Shown here one piece after another: positions 25,918 through 34,634 of a stretch of 61,668 bases of DNA. The notes under the pieces were generated by a model. That model made no database searches and was not told where the DNA came from. It saw nothing but the letters and a program-made list of their open reading frames with translations. The stretch's first letter is position 1, and each line of letters begins with the position of its first letter. Source of the stretch: Synergistaceae bacterium (lineage in GTDB: Bacteria > Synergistota > Synergistia > Synergistales > Aminobacteriaceae); contig JAHDLC010000042.1 of the NCBI GenBank assembly GCA_018436595.1, forward strand, positions 1 through 61,668, in the 5' to 3' direction. The position numbers were made by a program, and so were the translations under genes.

Positions 25918-27051
25918 ATGAACGCTTTTCGCACTGTCCGAACCCTGATTCTGCTGCTTCACCTCGCCTGCCTCCAGGGTCCGGCGCACGGTGCGGCGCG
26001 GTTCTCCCTGGCCGCCGTGGGGGATGCCCTGATCCACAAGGGCGTGTATTCCGCGGCGGTTATCAAGGGAGGCGGGTATGATTTCCGGCCCATGCTCCGC
26101 CTGGTGAAGAGCAGGATTTCTCCCCATGACGTGGCCTTTTACAACCAGGAGACCATCCTCGGCGGCACGAAGCTGGGACTGTCCACCTACCCCAGGTTCA
26201 ATTCCCCCCGGGAGGTGGGGGACGCCTTTCTCGACGGCGGGTTCAACCTCGTGTCCCTGGCGAACAACCACACCCTGGACAGGGGGGAGAAGGGCGTGCT
26301 CGCCTCGCTGGAATACTGGAAAGACAAGAAGGGCGTGGTGACCGCAGGAAGCAGCCTGACCGCGGAGAAGGAAAAAGAAATCAGGTTCTTCCGGGTCAAC
26401 GGCATTTCCTGCGCCTTCCTGGCCTACACGACCGCCACCAACGGACTGAAGGCCCCGGAGGGAAAGGGACATTACGTCAGCCTCTACACGCCGGAAAAAG
26501 CCAGGAACGACGTGGCCCGGGCGCAGAAAAAAGCCGATGTGGTGATCGTCTCCATGCACTGGGGAAGCGAATATGTCTTCGCACCCACCGCGGAGCAGAA
26601 AAAAATCGCGGAGCACCTCGCCTCCCTCGGCGTTTCCATCGTCCTCGGCCACCATCCCCACGTGGTCCAGCCCGTGGCCATGGTGAAGAGCACCCTCGTG
26701 GTCTATTCCCTCGGCAATTTTCTCTCCGCCCAGAAGGAGATCCACAAGCTCGTGGGCCTGCTCGTCTCCCTCGACGTGGTCAAGACGGAGATGAGGGGGG
26801 AAACGCGGATTTCCTTCGAGAACGTCACCGGGACGCTGCTCTACAATCCCCGCCGGTCTCCCCTGGGGCGGTACGTGGTGGTTCCCTTCGACATGCTCAG
26901 GGAGGATATCCTGAAGAACTTTTCAGCGGTGTATAAAAAGTACGCCGCCATCGTGACGGGCGGCGGCAGGGTTGTCTCTCTGAGGGCGCCGGCTTCCCCG
27001 CCTCCGGCGAAACCCCGGTCTTCCGGGAAAAAAGGCCGGACATCAAAATGA
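25918..27051 (+). CDS. CapA family protein (PGA_cap metallophosphatase-like), exported
   Basis: 377 residues with a Sec signal peptide (about 1-26, ending AHGAA). The body follows the PGA_cap/CapA pattern (PF09587): SLAAVGDALIHKG with the metal Asp and His, FYNQETILGG, NLVSLANNHTLDRGE, then IVSMHWGSEY and LGHHPHVVQP, all carrying metal-binding His or Asp residues, and YSLGNFL. CapA is needed for poly-gamma-glutamate export and anchoring, but the large family also holds unrelated phosphoesterases. No capB or capC is nearby, so capsule synthesis is not supported. The start is the ATG at 25918 behind AAAGGAGGAG. Confidence 0.85.
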   Translation: MNAFRTVRTLILLLHLACLQGPAHGAARFSLAAVGDALIHKGVYSAAVIKGGGYDFRPMLRLVKSRISPHDVAFYNQETILGGTKLGLSTYPRFNSPREVGDAFLDGGFNLVSLANNHTLDRGEKGVLASLEYWKDKKGVVTAGSSLTAEKEKEIRFFRVNGISCAFLAYTTATNGLKAPEGKGHYVSLYTPEKARNDVARAQKKADVVIVSMHWGSEYVFAPTAEQKKIAEHLASLGVSIVLGHHPHVVQPVAMVKSTLVVYSLGNFLSAQKEIHKLVGLLVSLDVVKTEMRGETRISFENVTGTLLYNPRRSPLGRYVVVPFDMLREDILKNFSAVYKKYAAIVTGGGRVVSLRAPASPPPAKPRSSGKKGRTSK

Positions 27052-27190
27052 GCTGAAGAGCATTGTCCGGACTGCTGCCCGGCCGCTGAAAACACTGTTA
27101 CCAGGCGGTTGTACCCTCCTGTCCTTCCCCGGGTGTACCGGGGGAGGGAATTCTCATGTGCCGGCCCGTATTTTCTTTTTCCAAAAAAAC

Positions 27191-27218
27191 TGAGGTTTTT
27201 TCTTCTGCCGGCCGATAC
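27191..27218 (+). promoter_or_regulatory. Sigma-28 (FliA)-like promoter of the flagellin gene
   Basis: TGAGGTTT (27191-27198) resembles the TAAAGTTT box and GCCGATAC (27211-27218) matches seven of eight bases of GCCGATAA. The spacer is 12 bases against the usual 11. The predicted leader is about 80 bases. Confidence 0.7.
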
Positions 27219-27307
27219 CAATATGCAGGTTCTTTCCCGCAGGCTTTTCCTCAGGCCGGGCATGCCCTGCGGATACGCTGTGAATCCTTTCTGGGGGGTG
27301 CCCGGAA

Positions 27308-30300
27308 GTGCGGATCTCCACGAACCTTATGTCACTGGCCTCTTTTACGGCCCTGTCGGACGTCAGTAACCGCCTGTCGAAGGTTTCAAAAAAACTGGCT
27401 ACCGGCCTTCGCATCAACAGTGCCTCCGATGACGCTTCAGGCCTGGCCGTCTCGCAGAAGATGCGCGCCCAGATACGGGGATTGGACCGGTCGGCCAAGA
27501 ATGCCCAGGACGGCATATCCCTCCTTCAGACCGCGGAGGGAGGGATACAGGAGATAACTTCCCTTCTGCAGCGGATGAGAGAGCTGTCCGTCCAGGGGGC
27601 AAACGATGTTCTCACCAGTGAGGACAGGGGGCATATCCAGGGCGAGATCGACGAACTCTCCTCCCAGGTGGACGCCATAGCGAATCAGACCCAGTTCAAC
27701 AGGAAAAAATTGCTGAACGGCGATATGTCCGCGCTCTGGAGCACGTCCACATCCCATCTTTCCGTAGTGATGCCCGGAAGCGGCAGGGCCAGCGGAACGG
27801 AAGAGGCTGCCGCCGTTCCGTCGGGCAACTTCAGGATTCTCTTCAGCACCCTGGACGAGGGGAGGGAAAACATACAGAAAAGCAACATCCTCACCCTCAG
27901 GAACGGGACGGCGGGGACCGGTGCGGTTATGGACACCGGGGGGGCCGGGCTTGCGGCCATGTCCGCCCTGAACCTGGCCGAAGGGAGCTGGAGGCTGGAA
28001 ACCCGGGAGACCCCTTTCGGGGGAATACGGTACCTGGCCGGGGGGATGAATTCCAGTGCCGCCGCAGTGGGCGGGGCGGTCGGGGTGTCCCCGACGCCGA
28101 ACACCGTCGCGCCGGGAACCTACAACGTGCGCCTTTCGGACGCTGTCCCCATGATGGCCGATTTCGACGATGCCCTGGAGCTTGGGGTTGTGGAGGGAGT
28201 CAACATCAGCAGCAGGGGAACATCCTCCGACTTCGACGCCCGGTTTGCGGTGCGGGCCGACGAGGCGGGGACGCCGTCATCCACCCTTGTCTACCGGAAC
28301 GATATTCCCGGGGGGACAGTGAGCGCCGGCGGGGCGGGTGATGTTTCCCTCACCGTGAACCAGGACAGCGCCGTTAATCTCTTCACCCATTACGCCGTCA
28401 CCGGGACGGACCGCCGGGACCTCATGGCCGGAGACGTGGTTCTCACGGAATCCTACGTGACCTCCCGGGATGCGGTGATGACCGTCAGCCTGGAGTACCA
28501 GGCGGCGGACGACACCGAAATCCATATCAGCTACCGGTCATCGGGGGCAGGAAACGCCGTCACGGCGGTGACCACGTGGCAGGCCGCCTCCGGTGCGTCC
28601 CTTGACATCGGCGGAACGGTGATCTCCGTGGGCGGCATGGGCATGTCCGACATCAGGGATGCCGTCAACGGGGCGGGCATCGCAGGAATTACTGCCTCTG
28701 TGGATTCCCTCGGCGCAAGCCGCCGGATCATCCTGTCGAACAGTTCCGGCGGAGATGTGGCCGTGACTGAAACAGGAGTGGGACCGGACGGGCTGGGGCT
28801 GGCCGGGGTCGTCGCGGACGGGGGGACAGCGGCCGGGACGTTCCGGGAATACCAGCGGTCGGTGACGCTGTCGATGAACGGCTCGGGGCTTGCGGATATC
28901 GCAGCGGGGCTGGACTCTCTCACGGGCCTCTCGGCTTCCGTCACGGGAGGGGGCGGCCTGCCCGCTTCCGTCCAGCTGGCCGGCCACGCCAACTATGATG
29001 TATCGCTGGCCTCCGCCGGGCAGATTGCTGCGGAACTCTCCCTTGACCATGTCTTTGACGGAGGCGGTTCCCATTCGTCCGCCCAGGTCTGGAACGGCCG
29101 CGGGGTGATTGCCGACACCGGCGGAAAAAATCTTGCCGATGCCGCCCTGTCCATTCAGAATGCCGTTGGCGGAATACCGGGGATGGCGGCCTTTGCGGCG
29201 GGAACAACCTCGTCCGGAAACCTCCATGGGCTCAGTTTCAGCAACGCGGTCGGCATCTACGAGATCTCCATGACAGGAAGGGCGATCCGGGAGCTTTCGA
29301 CAGGCGTCTACGGTCCCCCCGATTCCATCACGGTCGGAAGAGGGGGCGGCTTTTCCACGGGGAACAGGGTCTACGTCAATCATGATGTTTCCGTCAGCAC
29401 CTTCAGCGCCGACGCAATGGAGGTGGTCTCAGCCCTCAACTCCGCCGTCGGCGGAGCCCTCGGTCTTGACGGCCTGACGCAGAACAACGGGATCTCGCCC
29501 TTTTCCGCCATCTCAGCAGGTGCTTCCAGGCAGCTCAGGCTTTCGAGCGTCCCTTCATCGGGATACCGCATCTCCGTCACCGGCGGAAGCGGAGGATCCC
29601 TCCAGGAAGTCTGGGGCGGACAGAGAACGGTCAACCGGGGCGGAACGTCCTTCGGACAAGTCCTTGACTACGGGAAGGAGACCGTCTTCGCCGTGACCGG
29701 GATGAACATGGAGGAGGCTTTCGGCGCGATATCCTCGGATGGAAGACTCTCCCTGAACTGGCTGACGGAGCCTTCCCATACCGCCGGGGAGCATGAAGGC
29801 AGGATCGCCTTCACGAATGTCTCGGCGGGAGCGGGGAGAAGAGTGTTTTCCATGGCACAGGCCGGAACGGACCAGGGGAACGTGCTCAACGCGGAACGGA
29901 CGCTTTTCGATTCCACCGGGCCCTTCTGGTCCCCGGAGAACGACGGCGCCGGTACGGTGAACTCCCGGACGCTCCAGGCCCATGACCGTTTCTCGCTGCA
30001 GGTGGCCTGGGACGGCAACAGGGCCTCCGACGCATCCCGGTACCAGGGGTCGGCCTCCGCCTGGCTTTGGGAGGGCGGAACCGCGGGAGGAGGGACGTCG
30101 GGGCAGAATGCCGCCGCCCTGAGCGGAGCTCTCGGGCTTCCCGGCTTCTTCACCGGCTTTGTCGCCGCGGACGGGGATGCTCACGGACCGGACCTCGTCG
30201 CCGGGGATTCCTGGATGACCTACACCACAGCCCGGGTTGCAGGCACTGCGGACAGGCTCGAGCTCTCCCTTTACGACGGACTGTACGCCGACGGCGGGAA

Positions 30301-33145
30301 CAACGGCGGCGTCACGGAGGGTATTGTGTATGCCTTCGACGACGGAGCGCTGGACGGCCGGTTCGTTTCCATCAACCAGCTCGTTCGGACCGCACCCGGA
30401 ATCGGGGGCTCGGAGAATCTTTCCCACCGGCTTGATTTCGGCTCCGTGAGCCAGAATACCACCCTCTCCTACGGAGAGCGGGGGAGTGCCGGGACCTACT
30501 GGGAGAACACGGGAGGCTCCCCGTCATGGTACTCCCACAGCTACTATGCCGGGGATACGACCTGTTTCTTCGGGAGCGGCGGCAGCCCTTCCGATATTGT
30601 CCGAAACGCCGAGGTCTACCGGCAGAACGATATCAACGCGTCCCTTCTGTTCGAATTCGACGGGGCGGGACTGACAGTGCGGGCAAAGGGCTTCGACAGG
30701 AACGGCAGCGAGCTGCCCGAGTCGGCCGACACCTCCCCCTGGAGCTTCCCTCCGGCCGTTTTTTCCCAGCTTGCTTCTGGCGCGGACGTAACCCTCTTCC
30801 AGGGCACTTCCCACGAAATCCGCTGTACGAACCTCCAGGTGGCCACGGACCGGCTTTCGGCAGGGGATAAATTCGTCATCAATGTCGCCGCCGCCGCCAA
30901 GCTGGATGGGCTGAATACGTCGCCTTCACTTTCGGGGGGCTTCCTGTCGGCGGCGAACGTCGCCGTCGAAGGCGACCCCTTCCGGGTGCAGTCCGGAGAA
31001 TGGGGCAGTTCCGCCCAGTACAGGCTCGCGGACGGAGCGGAGAACGGCGCCGATCTCAATCTCCTGGGGTATTTTGTCGATCCCCTGAACGGCAGGAGCG
31101 ACGTTCCCGGGCTCGGCTACTACACCGGGACGCTCATCCTTCAGGCGGAAGCGGCGGGATTCGCTCCGGGAAGCACCGTGGGGGCGCCGGACGGCACTGA
31201 TGCGGGTTCCCGCCGGGTCCGGGCGGAGATCAACTACCAGGGAGACGCCAGACCTTCTGCCGGAGCCCTTGTGACGAGCGCCTTTTTCGGGGACATGGAA
31301 GCCGGGGGAGAGACGGACCTCAAGCGGTACATCGGGGGAGTGGGGTACTCGAACTACCTCTACGGCAGGCGGGGCGACGGGACCTACGGCCCGCTGAATG
31401 AACCGGGTGCCGAGCGGTACAATCCGTACAACGCCTCGCTGGTATTTGACGTGATCAGCGTGGAAAACGGCTCCATGAGGTTCCGGGTCCAGGGGCATGT
31501 CATCGGCAGGGACGGAAGGCAGTGGTATGCGGAAGAGGAACATTTCGGGCTCAACGACGGACAGAACACCGCAAAAAACAGCGCGGCGCTGCCCCCGGTG
31601 ATCCCGTCCGAGGTGGTGAACCCGGTGGTCCTTTTTCGGGACTCGGGGTTCGGGGGGCTGTTTTTCGACGAGTTCACCCTCGGTGACAGTTCCCTGTGGA
31701 ACGAAGGGGACAGGTTTACCCTCTCGCTGGCTGCGAGCGGGTTCACCGACGGAATCAGTGAAGCGGACCAGCTGAGCGACCCTCTCCTGAGCCCCGCCTC
31801 CGATGAACTCGACCTCTTCTCCGACAACAGGGGAACGAACATGCCCCATTCCCTGAGGTTCAACGAAGGCGTCCTGGATAATGCCCGGGTGGATATCGGG
31901 ATCTACCAGGTTGCGAATAACCTCGCCCAGAGGGGGAGCGGCGCTTTTGCGAAGGACCAGGTCATGGACGGAACGCTGTCCCTTTCTTTCAGCGATTTCC
32001 ATCCCTCGTCAGCGGATGTGGAGGAGAACGCCCTGACCTTCGAGTCGGTCTTCGGGAGCGGGATGGACGCGGGGCCTGCCCATTACTACAGCAGGCTGTC
32101 CGATATCGGCCTGTTTTATGACGGGAACGGGCGCTTCCTCCTGGAAGGGGACGGCGGGAGGCTGACCATCCGCCAGGGAGAGAGGGAAACCCATGTCACC
32201 GTCGGGGCCGGCATGGAAGTGGGGCAGATGGCCGAATACATCTCCCGGCAGATCCGGCTTGACCTCCTCGGGCAGGAGGACGGCATCCCCAGGGGAGAGG
32301 GCAGCCGTTTTCCCGAAGGCAGCGGTCCCCGACTGATGGACAGGAGGGACATGAACAGGATTTTCAGGTTCATACAGCATGTGCCGGGGCAAAGCGGCAA
32401 TGATTCGGTGGTTTCAACCCTTCTCGCCCATTCCGTTCTTCCCGGGGAGGAAAGGAAACTCCGTTTTTACGGAAGCGAGGACCTGCTGAAGGCCTTCGGA
32501 TTTGCCTCCATCCAGGAAGGGGAAAAGGCCCGCATGATGATGAGGGTGACTGACGCCCACAGCGGGAAGTCGGTATCGCCCGCAATGGCTGCCGAAGCGG
32601 GGAGCAGGGTGTACGGGCTTCTTCCCGCAGGGGTTGAACTGGATGTGGAAAGCGAAATCGGTCTGGACCGCATCCTGTTCGACCGCCGGAGAGGGACCTT
32701 CGGGGCGCAGCGGCAGGATGTCTTCAGCCATGTCGTTCATATCGCCGACAGTTCGGGCCGGCTGCAGATCGGCGCGAACGAAGGGGAGGACATGATGTTC
32801 CGGCTCGGTGACATGTCCCTGTCCGCCCTCGGGCTGGAATCCCTGGATGTCCGGGACAGGGAGGGCGCAGTCCGGAGCATAGGCAGGATCGACAGGGCCC
32901 TGGACAGGGCGTCCTCCCAGAGAGCGGTCATCGGGGCAAGGATCAGCCGGCTGGAGCATACGGTGAACAACCTCAGCACGTCGTCCCGCAGCCTGACCGC
33001 GGCGGAATCGAGGATACTCGACGCGGACGTCGCCAGGGAAATGATGGAATTCGTAAAACTCGGCATCCTGCTCCAGGCGGGGATGTCGGTCGCCGCACAG
33101 GCAAACCAGCTGCCGCGGCACGTTCTTGAACTCCTGGGCCGGTGA
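27308..33145 (+). CDS. Giant flagellin (1,945 residues)
   Basis: The first 145 residues are a standard flagellin N-terminal D0/D1 domain (ISTNLMSLASFTALSDVSNRL, LATGLRINSASDDASGLAVSQ, MRELSVQGAND, DAIANQTQFNRKKLLNG). The last 130 are the matching C-terminal domain (LQIGANEGED, ISRLEHTVNNLSTSSRSLTAAESRILDADVA, ending VAAQANQLPRHVLELLGR). Ordinary flagellins have about 270-600 residues; here about 1,670 lie between the two ends. That part is Gly/Ser/Ala/Asp-rich, contains an IN-type segment near 420-500 (TVISVGGMGMSDIRDAVNGAG) and repeated beta-rich modules near 1054-1201 and 1351-1482. Only two Cys are seen in it, and no HExxH protease site. The start is a GTG at 27308, nine bases after GGGGGG. 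No other flagellar gene is in the window. Confidence 0.93.
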   Translation: MRISTNLMSLASFTALSDVSNRLSKVSKKLATGLRINSASDDASGLAVSQKMRAQIRGLDRSAKNAQDGISLLQTAEGGIQEITSLLQRMRELSVQGANDVLTSEDRGHIQGEIDELSSQVDAIANQTQFNRKKLLNGDMSALWSTSTSHLSVVMPGSGRASGTEEAAAVPSGNFRILFSTLDEGRENIQKSNILTLRNGTAGTGAVMDTGGAGLAAMSALNLAEGSWRLETRETPFGGIRYLAGGMNSSAAAVGGAVGVSPTPNTVAPGTYNVRLSDAVPMMADFDDALELGVVEGVNISSRGTSSDFDARFAVRADEAGTPSSTLVYRNDIPGGTVSAGGAGDVSLTVNQDSAVNLFTHYAVTGTDRRDLMAGDVVLTESYVTSRDAVMTVSLEYQAADDTEIHISYRSSGAGNAVTAVTTWQAASGASLDIGGTVISVGGMGMSDIRDAVNGAGIAGITASVDSLGASRRIILSNSSGGDVAVTETGVGPDGLGLAGVVADGGTAAGTFREYQRSVTLSMNGSGLADIAAGLDSLTGLSASVTGGGGLPASVQLAGHANYDVSLASAGQIAAELSLDHVFDGGGSHSSAQVWNGRGVIADTGGKNLADAALSIQNAVGGIPGMAAFAAGTTSSGNLHGLSFSNAVGIYEISMTGRAIRELSTGVYGPPDSITVGRGGGFSTGNRVYVNHDVSVSTFSADAMEVVSALNSAVGGALGLDGLTQNNGISPFSAISAGASRQLRLSSVPSSGYRISVTGGSGGSLQEVWGGQRTVNRGGTSFGQVLDYGKETVFAVTGMNMEEAFGAISSDGRLSLNWLTEPSHTAGEHEGRIAFTNVSAGAGRRVFSMAQAGTDQGNVLNAERTLFDSTGPFWSPENDGAGTVNSRTLQAHDRFSLQVAWDGNRASDASRYQGSASAWLWEGGTAGGGTSGQNAAALSGALGLPGFFTGFVAADGDAHGPDLVAGDSWMTYTTARVAGTADRLELSLYDGLYADGGNNGGVTEGIVYAFDDGALDGRFVSINQLVRTAPGIGGSENLSHRLDFGSVSQNTTLSYGERGSAGTYWENTGGSPSWYSHSYYAGDTTCFFGSGGSPSDIVRNAEVYRQNDINASLLFEFDGAGLTVRAKGFDRNGSELPESADTSPWSFPPAVFSQLASGADVTLFQGTSHEIRCTNLQVATDRLSAGDKFVINVAAAAKLDGLNTSPSLSGGFLSAANVAVEGDPFRVQSGEWGSSAQYRLADGAENGADLNLLGYFVDPLNGRSDVPGLGYYTGTLILQAEAAGFAPGSTVGAPDGTDAGSRRVRAEINYQGDARPSAGALVTSAFFGDMEAGGETDLKRYIGGVGYSNYLYGRRGDGTYGPLNEPGAERYNPYNASLVFDVISVENGSMRFRVQGHVIGRDGRQWYAEEEHFGLNDGQNTAKNSAALPPVIPSEVVNPVVLFRDSGFGGLFFDEFTLGDSSLWNEGDRFTLSLAASGFTDGISEADQLSDPLLSPASDELDLFSDNRGTNMPHSLRFNEGVLDNARVDIGIYQVANNLAQRGSGAFAKDQVMDGTLSLSFSDFHPSSADVEENALTFESVFGSGMDAGPAHYYSRLSDIGLFYDGNGRFLLEGDGGRLTIRQGERETHVTVGAGMEVGQMAEYISRQIRLDLLGQEDGIPRGEGSRFPEGSGPRLMDRRDMNRIFRFIQHVPGQSGNDSVVSTLLAHSVLPGEERKLRFYGSEDLLKAFGFASIQEGEKARMMMRVTDAHSGKSVSPAMAAEAGSRVYGLLPAGVELDVESEIGLDRILFDRRRGTFGAQRQDVFSHVVHIADSSGRLQIGANEGEDMMFRLGDMSLSALGLESLDVRDREGAVRSIGRIDRALDRASSQRAVIGARISRLEHTVNNLSTSSRSLTAAESRILDADVAREMMEFVKLGILLQAGMSVAAQANQLPRHVLELLGR

Positions 33146-33155
33146 GGATGAAAGA

Positions 33156-33200
33156 ACGGGGCCCATTTCCCTTCCGGGATGCGGCGGGCCCCGTTTTTTT
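33156..33200 (+). terminator. Rho-independent terminator of the flagellin gene
   Basis: ACGGGGCCC-type arms (33156-33164 with 33186-33194) form a 9-bp stem followed by seven T. Confidence 0.88.
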
Positions 33201-33219
33201 GCTTTCCGGTTCCACCCGC

Positions 33220-34500
33220 TCAGGGAAGAAACTCCCCCACCAGGCGTTCCCGCATCTCCGGCAGGGGGATGGAGTGTTCCTCCGACAGTCTCCGGACGTC
33301 CTCGAACTCGGGATTGGCCCGGAGGGTCTCGCCCCCGAGGCGGGCCACCTTGAACCGGACCAGGCCCCAGGAGGTCTCCCGCTCAACAATTTCGTGGTCC
33401 GTCTTCAGCCGGTCAACGGGGTATTTCCGTAAGCCCAGGGTGGTGGTCTCCCGGAGGAGGATTTCCGCCAGGACTTCCTCCATCTCGGGAAGGCAGAGGC
33501 AGCTCAGGGTCACCGCCGGGCGTCCCTTCTTCATGATCATGGGTGTGGCCCAGACGTCGAGGGCCCCTTCCGCGAAGAGCTTCTGCATCACCGGCCCGTA
33601 GTACTGGGGATTCATGTCGTCGATGTTCGTCTCGAGGACGACCCCTCTGTCCCGCCGGAAGGCGTCACGACCACAGTGTTCCGGAGTGTCAACGATCACG
33701 GCCCTTACCATGTTGGGGATGTCGCTGTCCCGATCTCCGAGCCCCTTGCCCGATGCGAGGACTTTTCCTGACGGCAGTGGGCCGAATTCTCCGGCCAGGC
33801 ACCGGACCAGGAGTGCCCCGGTGGGGGTGACCCGCTCCATGGGGGCTCCTTCTGCGTAGACGGGGATTCCCTCCAGGAGTTCCATGGCGGCCGGTGCGGG
33901 AACGGGGAGGATGCCGTGGGCACACTTTATGGTGCCTGACCCCACGTTGAGGGGGGATGAGACTGTTTTTTCGATGCCCGCCATCTCCACCAGGACAAAG
34001 GCGCCGATGATGTCGGCGATGGAGTCGATGGCCCCGACCTCGTGGAAATGGACCTCCTCCGGGGTGGTTCCGTGGACCTTCGCCTCCGCTTCGGCAAGGA
34101 GCCGGAAGGCGGCGGCGCTCCTCTCCTTCACCCGGGGAGAGAGGGGGCTCGCTTCGATGATGGCGAGAACGTCGGAAAGCCCCCGGTGGGGGTGATCCTC
34201 GAGGTTGTGGACCGACACCTTCGTTCCGGCTATCCCGCCACGGCTCCCCTTGCTGATGGAGATTTTCAGCCGGTCCTTCTCTCCCGGGGCATGGTGATGG
34301 TGATGATCATGGTCATGATCATGGTCATGAGAATGTTCCACGCCGTGGCCGTGGCCGGAGGAATGGCCGTGACCGGGAAAGAGGACGATGCTCTCCATGG
34401 TTTCGAGAAAGGTTTTCCTGTCCAGTCCGAGGTCGAGCAGCGCTCCGAGAAACATGTCGCCGGCGATGCCGGCGAAGCAGTCAAGATACAGGGTCTTCAT
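33220..34500 (-). CDS. larC: Nickel insertion protein LarC (pyridinium-3,5-bisthiocarboxylate mononucleotide nickel chelatase)
   Basis: 426 residues in one uninterrupted frame. The N terminus TLYLDCFAGIAGDMFLGALLDLG and the blocks HFHEVGAIDSIADIIGA, GTIKCAHGILPVPAPA and ETNIDDMNPQYYG are hallmarks of LarC, which inserts nickel into the pincer cofactor of lactate racemase-like enzymes. A histidine-rich loop at residues 44-70 holds 14 His, several in His-Asp pairs, likely to hold Ni. In Lactobacillus plantarum the protein needs a programmed frameshift; none is needed here. larA, larB and larE are not in the window. GGAGG precedes the ATG by six bases. Confidence 0.93.
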   Translation of the reverse strand: MKTLYLDCFAGIAGDMFLGALLDLGLDRKTFLETMESIVLFPGHGHSSGHGHGVEHSHDHDHDHDHHHHHAPGEKDRLKISISKGSRGGIAGTKVSVHNLEDHPHRGLSDVLAIIEASPLSPRVKERSAAAFRLLAEAEAKVHGTTPEEVHFHEVGAIDSIADIIGAFVLVEMAGIEKTVSSPLNVGSGTIKCAHGILPVPAPAAMELLEGIPVYAEGAPMERVTPTGALLVRCLAGEFGPLPSGKVLASGKGLGDRDSDIPNMVRAVIVDTPEHCGRDAFRRDRGVVLETNIDDMNPQYYGPVMQKLFAEGALDVWATPMIMKKGRPAVTLSCLCLPEMEEVLAEILLRETTTLGLRKYPVDRLKTDHEIVERETSWGLVRFKVARLGGETLRANPEFEDVRRLSEEHSIPLPEMRERLVGEFLP

Positions 34501-34634
34501 CAGATACCTCCGGTTTTCGCGTCCGGCCGGGGGGGGCCGTTTTTCCCCATTCTATCATCCCCGGGGCCGAAAAAAGGGGGGAGAATGTGCTATCCTTATC
34601 CGGAAAGTTCCTGAGAAAAAAGGAGGATCCGTCC

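Noticed and set aside
27308-33145. Protease-carrying flagellin (flagellinolysin)
   Set aside because: I looked for HExxH in the central part and found none, so a zinc protease domain is not supported.
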